Shown: in pieces, positions 12,059-21,354 of the stretch | How positions within the stretch are numbered: position 1 is the stretch's first letter | Layout of the letters: each line of letters starts with the position of its first letter | Source of the DNA: Hyaloscypha bicolor E | Lineage: Eukaryota; Ascomycota; Leotiomycetes; Helotiales; Hyaloscyphaceae | Direction: 5' to 3' | Length of the DNA: 64,000 nucleotides | Assembly: GCF_002865645.1 (NCBI RefSeq) | Contig: NW_020194628.1 | Location: forward strand, 2,170,001-2,234,000 | Program-made: the position numbers and the translations under genes | Notes under the pieces: model-generated | What the model was told of the DNA's origin: nothing | What the model saw: only the letters and a program-made list of their open reading frames with translations | The model's database searches: none

Positions 12059-12503
12059 CCTGGGATATCAGCTTCAGAGCAGACATTGTGGCCAACATGA
12101 TACCGGCGGCCTGCACAAACTTCAGATCATGAGCCGAAAGCGGCTCAAGCAGACGCATATGGGTCATACGAAACTGGCAAATCAAAGTCGGTTATAACAA
12201 CCCCTGGCATTGCGTTCATCTTTGAGAGAATTCACACAGGCCTAGCTACGTCTGCAGTGCCACCAGATACGTGGGTGTGCGATTCAAGTACTATAGTCTA
12301 CTATAAGGGCCGGAAATGGACCTTAATTCAGAAACTGCTTCCGTGGGTCGGTGCCGCTTCCGGATTGGTGGTGCTCTCCTAATTTTTAGTCCCCTGCCCA
12401 GATGTACTCTGGTGATCAGAACAGAGCCAATTCTTGCTTAGCGTGTCTGTCGGGATATAAATATACATAGGAAGCAAGGACAGACCCACAATAACCAAGA
12501 GAT

Positions 12504-13262
12504 ATGGCATCTAACAAAGCGGAACTGGTTCCTCACGAGATTCAGAAGATTCCTCCAGAGATCTACTTGCACATTCAATCCTTTCTCCCTCAAATTGCCA
12601 CATATTTGATACCCAACTCGTTTAGATGGCAACATACGGCAAAAGAGAAGCACAGTGCCGCGTGGGGTGGCATTTTTAAGGATGAGGTTTGGCTTTCTGC
12701 TATAACAGAAATGGGCTTCAATCCTGTTTTAATAGGCAGCGATCTGGATCGATATATTCACTCGAGAGTCTATCAGAGGAACAAACCAACCTATCTGTCC
12801 CTTGTGCTTGGACAAGATAGAGATGGCGGAATTAAACTCGATCTCACTCAACTTCAGGATATATTCTTCCAATCCTGTCAAAAATACATACCGCTAACTC
12901 AAGGAGGAGGGTATTTCTTTCCAAAGACTGGACTTACTCTCAGCGTTAACGACGCTATACATGAGCTTCACTTCACTTATATACCCGAGCCAAGGAAACT
13001 TTTATCTCGGGGGCTGGGATACTCCTCCTCCTATCTCTACTGGAATGATAATGAGTTCATGGTTCGAAAAATTGGTCCAGATAAAATAATTGGAGTTCGG
13101 AAGGCCTTGAGGAAGAGTGTATCAAAAGTCATGGGCCTGGAATGGGAGCATCTTCCAAGTAAAATACCAAGGCAACACTATTTTGCAAAGAATGGAGCTA
13201 CAATGGACTTGCAGGAAATTTGGGGGGATAGTGGATTAACTGGGTGGACTTTAGGGGAGTAA
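12504..13262 (+). CDS. Member of the F-box-like expanded family
   Basis: A 252-residue single-exon protein starting MASNKAELVPHEIQKIPPEI. Residues about 8-30 resemble an F-box first helix (IPPEIYLHIQSFLP). Conserved family blocks follow: HSAAWGGIFKDEVWLSA at about 52-68, NPVLIGSDLDRYI, PTYLSLVLG, FFPKTGLTLSVNDA, YLYWNDNEFMVRKIGPD, and GLEWEHLPSKIPRQHYF near the end. Closest to 31665..32456 (both begin MAS.KAELVPHE) and more distant from 10453..11139. The upstream regions of the two long copies also match (TATAAATAT, then GGACAGACC before the ATG), suggesting a shared promoter. Function unknown. Confidence 0.65.
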   Translation: MASNKAELVPHEIQKIPPEIYLHIQSFLPQIATYLIPNSFRWQHTAKEKHSAAWGGIFKDEVWLSAITEMGFNPVLIGSDLDRYIHSRVYQRNKPTYLSLVLGQDRDGGIKLDLTQLQDIFFQSCQKYIPLTQGGGYFFPKTGLTLSVNDAIHELHFTYIPEPRKLLSRGLGYSSSYLYWNDNEFMVRKIGPDKIIGVRKALRKSVSKVMGLEWEHLPSKIPRQHYFAKNGATMDLQEIWGDSGLTGWTLGE

Positions 13263-13742
13263 TTTCGAAACAGGCAATATATTCGATAAGTTCCGTTGCT
13301 GAATGTTGTTTCTTTTGTCTCTATCAGATAGCAATTAGCGCAAAATTTCACGCAAAGACGTTACTGGAACCAAAAATAAGGCTAGCCTTGATACGACTTA
13401 TCTGACAAGAAGTGGCGCGGGGACCAGTGTTTCCTGGTCCGTGACTCTCCTCGTGATTTTCGCTTTGCACGGCTCCCCCGCGTCGGGAAGCATCCAGTTA
13501 ATTGAATTATGTGAGACTCGGACGAAATTGGCTCGAATTGTAATGGTTGATTAAGGTTTGAGAGTCCATGACTTTCTGTGGGAGTAGTGGAAGGAGGTTT
13601 GGCATTCCGATCGAGAAAGATGTTTGGAGATTTTTTTGGTGGTTTTGGTCATGCCACATAATTAGCAAATAGAGGGGGCTTCTCATGGAAGCCCGTAGAA
13701 GCCCGTAGAAACTCCGAGGAAGTGGCCCCTCCTTGTAGAATC
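13263..13742. other. Intergenic stretch
   Basis: No gene supported. A segment near 13590-13655 resembles one near 39170-39230 (both hold GGCATTCCGATC followed by AGATGTTTGGAGAT), a further shared repeat fragment. The segment GAAGCCCGTA is tandemly repeated near 13690. Confidence 0.35.
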
Positions 13743-14210
13743 TCAAAGTTTAGTACAGGAATAGGCCGCGTAGACGTTGAGAGCAAGGGCGTCCTTCTTC
13801 AAAATCTCTCCCAACTTCTCAGGGTCATAGCTGCCTGCAACACAATCGATACAGGCCTCGATAGTTGATTTTAGAAACCTACTCCATTCTTTTATACGGT
13901 CCTTTCCATCCCCAAATCCTAAACCCTGTATTCCGAAAAGACTGAGAGCAACCCTCAATTTTTTCCCATCATACTCGAATACTGCTATATATGTACCACC
14001 ACCAGTTGCGTTAACATAAGTATGAATATCGAAAACAGGCGACTTTGCAGTGAAGTGGAACGGCTTAACGCTGGTTGGGAGTTGATCTTTAATCGACAAG
14101 AAATAATTCTTGAGGTCGTGTATAGTGTCAAATTGCAGACCTGCCTCAAGAGATGAATCAACCGTAATTGTTGTAGTGGTAGCTATTCTTAACAAATTTG
14201 TTAGATACAA
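13743..14210 (-). CDS. Unknown ORF, 5' end uncertain or truncated
   Basis: An open frame of about 155 codons with no internal Met. Its first codon is TTG, so the true start must be elsewhere. An acceptor-like site (TTAAGAATAG after CTAAC, near 14180) suggests that residues from TTTITVDSSLEAG onward are a second exon, but the candidate upstream exon holds an in-frame stop and no ATG. The product has VFDIHTYVNATGGGTYIAVF in the middle and two close Cys (EACIDCVAG). No family is recognised. It may be a gene that lost its 5' end. Confidence 0.35.
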   Translation of the reverse strand: MYLTNLLRIATTTTITVDSSLEAGLQFDTIHDLKNYFLSIKDQLPTSVKPFHFTAKSPVFDIHTYVNATGGGTYIAVFEYDGKKLRVALSLFGIQGLGFGDGKDRIKEWSRFLKSTIEACIDCVAGSYDPEKLGEILKKDALALNVYAAYSCTKL

Positions 14211-14399
14211 AGATTATAGGCCACAAAGAGGGTTTTATACCTGTGTTGAGAGCGGGCTGTGTTAAGAGCGGGCTGTGTTGATAGCAGTTGAGTCTCTAAA
14301 GCCCAGATTCATCAACACTATACGGAGTATAATAGACCTAGCCACCAGGCTAAAAGTAGAAAACGCAAAGACAAACAAGGGAGTGACTAACGTCTAATA

Positions 14400-14575
14400 A
14401 AATGGTACCGCGATAGAACCAGCGATGGCGACGCTGGCAGACGATAGCAGACACTCGCAGACGTTCGCAGACGCTGGCCACTAGTAGGCGTTGGGGACGT
14501 TGGTAGGACGATTGTAAACGCTCGCAGATGGTAGTAGATGTTGGTAGGACGATGGCAGACAGCGCGCAAAATCTT
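14400..14575. repeat. Degenerate short tandem repeat
   Basis: The motif GCAGACG(A/T)T(A/G/C)GCAGAC and variants such as GTTGGTAGGACGAT recur imperfectly over about 170 bp. The overlapping minus-strand ORFs are by-products. Confidence 0.5.
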
Positions 14576-14924
14576 GAGGTTAGATTTGTGTGCTGTAGCG
14601 GAGAACCCCACAAGGAGTAGCGCCGGCTTGCACGAATAGTTCCCCAAGTATCCCATCTCGAGATCAACTCGCTGTTTCGAGGTGCTGTTGGAAAAGAAAA
14701 CCGAATGAAAGAAAGGGAGGGAGGGAGGAAGGGGTGGAGGGAGAGATGAAGCCCTAAGAGGGAACTTGAAAGGCCTCACACAAAGGCGGCCGCTAGAGCA
14801 TCACGTGATGGTGCTTTTAAGACACGGTGGCGAGATCGTATTTCCGCCACCCCCAACTCTACGGCCCCCAACCGTCAACAGCCGCCGAGAGTTGCTGCAA
14901 AGGTCAGCAATAGGCTCTGCTGGA

Positions 14925-15012
14925 CGGCGCGCACGCTGCACGAGGCTTCTGTGGCTATTAGCTTGGTCTCGAACCCTTCTTTTAGTAAAGTTTGGAATCA
15001 AAATATGCTCCA
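14925..15012 (-). pseudogene. Relic of a Tc1/mariner-type transposase N-terminus
   Basis: Translated on the minus strand this resembles the helix-turn-helix start at 32918..33075: HILIPNF against HILIETLLKQG, then the same nucleotides for KLIA.EASCSVR. The frame is shifted by indels. A third relic is at 39432..39512. Confidence 0.5.
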
Positions 15013-15124
15013 CTGACTCTGGCGGGATTGGAAAAAGAGGAAGGAAGGATACTGCAGGAGGATTGATGGGGCAGGATGGTGGGGTAAGCCGCCAATTCTG
15101 CCTCTGCAGCGATACCCCTTTGAA

Positions 15125-15245
15125 GTACTATCCCCCCCCTGGTTTAAAGGTTACGTAGTAGCCCCAAAGAATTCCCCTGATTTGCTTTCGAGAAGATCAC
15201 CCTTGTTTGCCACTGCTGCCCTTTAAACCGGGGGGGGGATAGTAC
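15125..15245. repeat. 121-bp palindromic-ended MITE-like element (poly-C type 1)
   Basis: Left end GTACTATCCCCCCCCTGGTT, right end the inverse (AACCGGGGGGGGGATAGTAC with AAAGG/CCTTT inside). Arms of about 25 bp flank about 70 bp of non-coding sequence. The right GTAC is shared with the next repeat (15242..15344). Confidence 0.65.
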
Positions 15246-15344
15246 AACCAGGCAGGGGTGCACAGCCACAAGTGTCAGGAAATGGACCCCGCTTAAAATA
15301 ATTAACTAAAAAACTAGCGACACCCAATTCGCCTTCTACTGTAC
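15242..15344 (+). repeat. ~100-bp GTAC-bounded repeat module
   Basis: Contains GGCAGGGGTGCACAGCCACA, GGAAATGGACCCCGCTTAAA and CCAATTCGCCTTCTACTGTA. Bounded by GTAC on both sides. Other copies are at 28259..28340, 31344..31446 and 34280..34351 (all reversed) and at 39552..39650 (direct). Confidence 0.65.
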
Positions 15345-16158
15345 ATCAGATCAAAGCGAGTGACGATTTTGGTTGGTGCGAAACAACCCCGCAATATTTA
15401 CGTTGTAATTTCAATTATAAAACCTTAGGCACAAAGGCCAACAGTGGCTGGGAGGTACTGTGGTGCCTGATGCCCCACATCCAGCTTAATAATGGCCTGC
15501 GAGACAAGATGTGCACGTGAGTCACGATCCCTCCTCTGCGCTACGATCGCCGCATTGCGACCTTCCCCTGATCTCCCGTGAACCCGCATCATCAAAACCG
15601 CTTTCCACATCCCCAGTATCCCGATTCGAGCTTTTCATAAGCTCTCTCGAAAGGTCTTTCGAAGCAGGTGTCTCAAAACAACATTGCCGCCTTCTTGGTT
15701 GAACGTGTTGCGAAATATCATGCCTGTGTCCTTCGTGTAGGCTCGCAGCTCTGCCACTTCGTCCCCACCCAATCAAATTAACGATATTGACGTGTGTCCT
15801 CGTACAGCCAATGATCCGCGTCAGCATTAAATCTACAAAACTTCGTTACACAATCTCCTACCTCCTCGCACGGAATCGGAAGAGGCTCGATACCAATTTC
15901 CCACCATCATTCTCCCCAACGGCCCTCTCAGATCGCATTCACCCACAGATACAGCGATTGTTTTGAGGTAGCTTGACCACCATCCAGAAACCTTCGCATC
16001 GTCCCTGCCGCGTCCCATGCTTTACCACCCTGGGTTGCTCGAATCGAGATACGTTAGGTTATCCGTCACGGTGCCCCAATTCTTCCTCCGTGCCCATCTC
16101 GATCACGAAATTGAAGCCTTAGTACCATGGTTAGTTCAGAGCCATCGAATTCTTCATC
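15345..16158. other. Upstream region of the chromo/zinc-finger gene
   Basis: About 800 bp without a supported gene. The part near 15360-15395 (GTTGGTGCGAAACAACCCCG) resembles 2305-2330. The rest probably contains the promoter and 5' UTR of the gene at 16159. Confidence 0.4.
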
Positions 16159-18482
16159 ATGCCAGAAAGGACGGTAGCCAAGCGAACGCGCTTGGAGGAT
16201 GATGCAGTATCGCTCACGTCGATCCAGAGCGAGGAGTACGATTCGTCTCAAGATTTTAACGTCGATGACGTTCTAGCCGAGAAGACTGAGCGTGGCAGGA
16301 AAATGTTCTTGCTATCTTGGACAGGCTATCCAGAAGAGAAGTCAACATGGGCACCGAGAAAGAATATTAGCGCTGAGATATTGGAGAGTTGGAAGGAAAA
16401 GAAGAAGCGACAAGAGAAAAATATCGAGAAGCCTTTTGATATAGTTGGGTTCGAAGCTAGATTGAAGAGACTAGCTGCAGAAAAGGAAGACCGCCACAGA
16501 CGCCGCAAGGCAAAGAGGAGACGATTGGGAATGCAGGTTTCAGAATCTGAGAGTCAAGAGCGGCCATTCGCTTGCCGCCATCCCGGCTGTAGGAAGGTAT
16601 TTAAACGGAGACCCGACCTAAGATCTCATCAAAAGGCACATTCTAAAGAGCGACCATTCACTTGTCGCAAGCCAGGCGGGGGGAAGAAATTTAAACGGAG
16701 ACCCGACCTAAGATCTCATCAAAAGGCACATTCTAAAGAGCGACCATTCACTTGTCTTCATCCCGGCTGTGGGAAGCCATTTAAACGGAGAACCGACCTA
16801 ACACAACATGGACGTGTACATTCTGAAGAGACACCATTTCCTTGTCCCAGTTGTCCGAAGAAATTCAAGTCGTCCACCGCTCTGGCTTCGCATCGTAAAG
16901 AGCGACCATTCACTTGTCCTCACGACCGCTGTGGGAAGACTTATATGCGGTTTGGACAACTAACGATACATATACGTACACATACTAGAGAGACACCATT
17001 TCCTTGTCCCAGTTGTCCGAAGAAATTCAAGTCGTCCACCGCTCTGGCTTCGCATCGAATTTCGCATTCTAAAAAGCAACGCTGGGCTTGTCCTCACGAT
17101 GGCTGTGGGAAGACTTATATGCGGTCTGGACCACTAACGATACATATACGTACACATACTGGAGAGACACCATATCCTTGTCGCTATTGTCCGAAGAAAT
17201 TTAAAGGGTCAGGCGCCCAGAAGAACCATGAACGTGTACACTCTAAGAAGCGACCATATGCTTGTCCAAAGATCCGCGGACAACACCCGGCGTACAACTG
17301 CCTCCACTGTGCAATGGCATTCGCTTCGTCCGATGAGTTAAAGGACCATGATTGTTCCGGATCAAAAGATTATATTTGTTTCGACTGCGGAGCGGCATTT
17401 CCTAATTCTCGCCCACTATCGACGCACCAGCGTCGTCATACAAGAGGCAAGTCACAACAGAAGCAGCCAACCACCTCAGGCAGAATGCGGCGAGGTGAAT
17501 GGTACCGAAAGCTCGAGGAGTATCTGGGAGGATGGGAAGGAAGGTGTGCATTCTGTTCCATGCACAACTTAAGGGGTACCGGCCATTCTATGAATGGGTG
17601 CTTGGAGGAGGGAATAGAAAGGGTACGGGACAGGTGTACACGTTTACAAAGGGAATTGCCGAAGAAGGGCTATCAAGGATGTCATCTTTGTTACCTGCCA
17701 CTGAGAATCTGTGATCATTGGGAATTTGGGGGAGATGAGACAGGGTGGAGAGAGAGCGAGATAGAGGTCTGTCAATTTTCAGGACTCGTCAACCCCGTGA
17801 TTGCGACTCTTTTAGAGCAGAATGAGGCGGGAAGCATTAGCACTTTATTTGATCTGGTGGATCTAAGGGACGACTTAAACCAGACAAGCGAAGCCATATA
17901 TGGATGGTTAAGACGACGGTGGGGAGAGACTGAAGCGAGTTGGAATATCCAGCTCTTTTTCAGAATCTCAGCTTGTCTTAACGTTAAGAAAACGGCAGAC
18001 ACAACTACAACGCTACCAAACCCTGATAATACTCTATCTGGCGAAGATGTCATAGATCCTTGGCTTTTGGCCTTGGAAGATGACAATAGAGGTAAGAGCA
18101 AGGAGATATCAGCGCACAACGCGGCCTTTAACCTGCTATAGGCATTCGAAACCAATCCCGAAGACCCTATGCTGAGGAATCTAGCTCTAGCAGAACTCGA
18201 GGACCTTCACATGAAGCTGTGCTATCGTCTGAGGCACAGCAACCAGTCTGCCAACAATCAAATCATCTGAATACTGTTGTGAGGGACGGAAAAGCTATGG
18301 TGAAGAGAAGGGCGGGGAAGAGACCTGCATACGAGCCTCTGTGGGATTTATCCGGAGAAGTTCCGATGAACCACGCGGCTAGGGAAGTTGTACGACTGAG
18401 AACTCTGACCGCCGAAGATGAAGAGGAAGATGAGGGAGGAGACATTCGGCCCGTAAAGCGTCGGAAGTCGAATATGAGGTGA
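16159..18482 (+). CDS. Chromodomain plus C2H2 zinc-finger protein with cysteine-rich C-terminal module
   Basis: CDS join(16159..18091,18142..18482), 757 residues. The 50-nt intron (GTAAGA...CTATAG) is in phase and removes an apparent stop. A chromodomain at about residues 33-82 (FNVDDVLAEK, FLLSWTGYPEEKSTWAP, LESWKEKKKR) would bind methylated histone tails. A basic stretch (about 113-123, RRRKAKRRR) may be a nuclear signal. About eight C2H2 fingers follow (138-362), several nearly identical. Finger 2 has lost a Cys (CRKPGGGKKF) and finger 4 lacks its last His. Two more degenerate fingers lie at 381-427. Residues about 460-525 form C-x2-C...H-x4-C...GC-x2-C-x2-P-x3-C-x2-W, which I recall from tails of telomere-linked/TE-type RecQ-like helicases in fungi. 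The C-terminus is acidic then basic (PVKRRKSNMR). A nuclear chromatin role is likely; targets are unknown. Confidence 0.85.
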
Positions 18483-18723
18483 AGGTATTTTTGGATAATG
18501 GTTTTGGGGTTTGGGGACAGGTTAATAGTCATAATAGAGCAGGGAAGAACAGCTATAGTAGCTTTTAACGCTCTCAACAGGACGATCGACAGCATAGCCA
18601 AAGTATAGTATTTTCTAATTGCAAGTCAAGGCCTTGTAGATAAATAGCTAAAGAACAATAGCAAACAGATTATATCTTTATATATTTATGTGGTAGAGAT
18701 TTAAGACCCTTAAACTATAAATA

Positions 18724-18768
18724 TTTTTCGGCACACTGGTTTTTTCGGCACGGCAGGATAGACGTTAT
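18724..18768 (+). repeat. Terminal fragment of the ~380-bp element
   Basis: Reads TTTTTCGGCACACTGG, TTTTTTCGGCACGGCAGGA and TAGACGTTA, the same end as at 40000-40042. Confidence 0.5.
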
Positions 18769-19261
18769 ATATGTTTTGCTTCATGTTTTACTTCAGAGGC
18801 GGAGAAGTTTCTCAAAGGCCGGCTGGGGACAAAAAACCGCTCTCGGCTATAACTGCTCTCGAATGATGCGCCCGCTGCTTTTAAGACAAGCATCGCCGCT
18901 TCTACGCCCCACTATGGCTGAAGAGGTCCGCAGGCCTTTGAAGTCTGCACTTGGTGGCTACAATAATCCTTCGATGTAGCTAGCGTCAGACAAAGCTGAC
19001 CCTTTTTTTGTGTATATTTAAAAGAAATTATTATAAATTTACTAGACTTATTTCCCTAAATTATCCTCGAGTCTTAATGGGGCGAGAACGTTATTAAACA
19101 TAGAAAAGTATACTTCAAATTAGTATAATATACAAAAAAAGTAATAATTAAAAGTATAATTAATCAACTTCTACAAAAGTTATTTGGAAGAAAACACAAA
19201 GGTGAGAATTAGACATAGTTAAAAATGAGAGTAAGGCGTTATAAATAAAATTGTACTATTT

Positions 19262-19337
19262 TGTGCTGAGATATTTATAATTTAGTAGCGAGGGTCGAAA
19301 ATGATAGGGATTCTCGCCTCGCAGGGATATCGGTTAA
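19262..19337 (+). repeat. Repeat end of a second type
   Basis: Ends GGGATTCTCGCCTCGCAGGG followed by ATATCGGTTA. A related end, GGGATTCTCGCTTCGTAGGG followed by ATGTCGGTTA, lies at 40266..40331. Confidence 0.45.
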
Positions 19338-19393
19338 AATATTGACTATATAAATTAAGGCTCTTTGATAGCACCCGAACAACTGGTGCAACG

Positions 19394-19612
19394 ATGAATA
19401 AAGCAGGAGCAGGGCACTCTGGGGGTTCATGCCAAGTAGCTTTCTCCTATGACAAAGGAGAAACTTGGGTGGCCGTGCATAGTTGGGAAGGGAATTGTCC
19501 TCGTATAGCTACTCCTGGCCAAGTGACCAATGTCTACAGTGAGGATCAGAATTATACATTCATGATCCCGGAGGACTTTCCAACCGGTCATAAAGTCATA
19601 TTTGCTTGGTAG
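19394..19612 (+). pseudogene. Fragment of an LPMO-like (AA11-type) secreted oxidase gene
   Basis: The 72-codon frame reads AGHSGGSCQVAFSYDKGETW, then VHSWEGNCPRI, YTFMIPEDFPTG and HKVIFAW before a stop. This order matches the middle of fungal copper lytic polysaccharide monooxygenases (GGGSCQ..SYD...; IFAWTW usually continues to N..GNREMYM). The N-terminal signal peptide and copper-binding His are absent, and the frame stops where TWFN-like sequence is expected. It is most likely a relic. A member of a related LPMO-like family is the alternative. Confidence 0.5.
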
Positions 19613-20607
19613 GCGCCTGTTGCGTTGGGCTTGCAGAGATTTTCGGGTCCAAATCCTAATGGCTGTGGCTCAGACAACATGACCATTTTAGAGGCCCTTA
19701 AACGCTCCGGTTAAAAGTGAGTGGAAGTGTCAGTTGGGGATCAGGCTCCCCCTTGATCCATAAGCCTTAAGTTTCAGCAAATTCATCTCCTTTAGCAACT
19801 TTTAATACAATCGTTTACATCCTGGAATTCACAGGGCTAGCTTATGATTTGTTGTGCCCCAAATATGATCGTTGCACAGATATGATTACTGATACCACGA
19901 ACATGATTACTGACACCCCTTTGCAATATGATTGCCACTTGGCGAGGTTGATGCGTGATACAATTTTACAAACACAACGTAATTTCGAAAATCTAACACT
20001 ATTCTACCACCTCAGTATTCATTCATTGCCACATCACCAACCCTTTTGCCACAACACTAACCATTCTGCCTCTCCTGTCACTCAATGCCACTGCTAGGCT
20101 AAAAGGAGCTCGATTCCCTGGATTTCCTTTATTAGATCATTAGAGCTTTTCATGCCAATAACTACTTATAATTAGAAGAAAGGTTCTCGCAGCGGGGCTT
20201 CTTAATTTAAGGTTAGATTCCCCGAGAACTACGGCAGCCAGACTAGGCTGCAAAATTGACAGCGTGCGAGTGCCAGTTGTGGATCTAGCTACTTAGATAA
20301 TAAGATTATATAAATCCCTGCTATTTGTTATTCAGAAGTTAAGAAGTTTAAAGTAAAGCGGCAGAAATGTTTTGTGGACGCATCGGATTCTGGTCGAAGT
20401 GGAAGGTTTCAACGCTAGAAGAATTTGTAACCTTAGGGCGGAGAAGGAGGAGGTCCGGCGCACCAACACCGCCAGAGTGGCCTGAATCATTGGTTACTCC
20501 AGAAAGAGAGAAGGTCATGGAGCCAGGTGTTGAGACACGATTTCACACCTTTTAATTTAGATAATTCTATCCTACCGACTCTAATCTACCTATCTAAAAT
20601 GCAGGAT
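19613..20607. other. Intergenic stretch
   Basis: About 1 kb with no supported gene. A short imperfect repeat of GATTACTGATACCACGAACA-like sequence lies near 19870-19915. ORFs at 19849 and 20367 show no family signature. Confidence 0.4.
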
Positions 20608-21111
20608 TCAAAGAAAACTGAATACTATCGCTGCCCAAAAGAACACATGAGACCAAGTGATAGCAAGCCGTATACCCGGCCCAGACACAAGGGTTGGGCT
20701 AGGGCTGGAAGTATTTGGCTCCGATAAACTTTGAGTAGCCGTTCCAGGCATTATTTGGGAAGAACCTGTAGCCGTTGGGAATAGGTAGTGACTTAGAGCT
20801 GTATCGTTAATCATCTGCGTTCGGCTGGTCCCAAATACTGGTGGTGTGTTGAACAGAGTAGAAGAGGACAATGGTGTCCCGGCTCCCACCAGGAAAGCCG
20901 TACTCTGTGCAGTTGCCCTCGAGTTCGGGGTTGCAGTGGCCGTACCAGAAGCCGGATCGCTTGTTAACAGAATAATACCAGAGCCCACTTGACCACCATA
21001 TTGAATCTCCACGGTTGCTTCTGCTTGTTCAAAAGTACTGCTCTCAGCTCTACCAGACTGAGCGAAGCCGTAACCAAATAAAATAGTGATTACAAGTACG
21101 ATACGATTCAT
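20608..21111 (-). CDS. Secreted Ser/Thr-rich GPI-type cell-wall protein, hypothetical
   Basis: The chosen start (ATG at 21111) gives a signal peptide, MNRIVLVITILFGYGFAQS. An ATG 16 codons further upstream (21159) would put charged residues before it. The mature chain is rich in Ser, Thr, Ala and Pro (TATATPNSRATAQST, SEPNTSSPSPT) and should be O-glycosylated. The extreme C-terminus is hydrophobic (HVFFWAAIVFSFL) after small residues, the pattern of a GPI-anchor signal. Total about 167 residues, single exon. No enzyme domain is seen. A surface mannoprotein is the simplest reading; a plain secreted protein is the alternative. Confidence 0.6.
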   Translation of the reverse strand: MNRIVLVITILFGYGFAQSGRAESSTFEQAEATVEIQYGGQVGSGIILLTSDPASGTATATPNSRATAQSTAFLVGAGTPLSSSTLFNTPPVFGTSRTQMINDTALSHYLFPTATGSSQIMPGTATQSLSEPNTSSPSPTLVSGPGIRLAITWSHVFFWAAIVFSFL

Positions 21112-21354
21112 AGTTTTCTCGGAGCCCGACTTGCCAGGCCTAAACTTTGAAACAAACATATCTTTCTTATAAAGAACCGGAACTGGCGTAAAAGAAACAG
21201 CTGAGAACGGCTTGTTGAAGCCACAACTGGCTTGGTAAGGTATTTATAAAGACTCAACTTTTGCTTCCTAAACCCCCATTTCACTTCATCCTGGAGATAT
21301 TCCCTTCTCCGCCTCCCTCACAAGATCTTGAACGAGCAACATTCATCCTCCAAG

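Larger units (their letters stand above)
18483..19393. other. Intergenic, AT-rich, with repeat ends
   Basis: No gene supported. At 18535-18595 there is a segment similar to 32490-32545 (AGCTATAG.AGCTTTTA-like, then CAGGACGAT/TAGGACGAT). Repeat ends lie at 18724..18768 and 19262..19337. The remainder is AT-rich. Confidence 0.45.

Noticed and set aside
15522..15827. Minus-strand ORF upstream of the chromo/ZnF gene
   Set aside because: No recognisable motif, and it lies in the presumed promoter region.
18139..18141. Stop codon ending the chromo/zinc-finger protein
   Set aside because: The TAG is the acceptor of a 50-nt intron; the second exon adds about 113 residues in frame.
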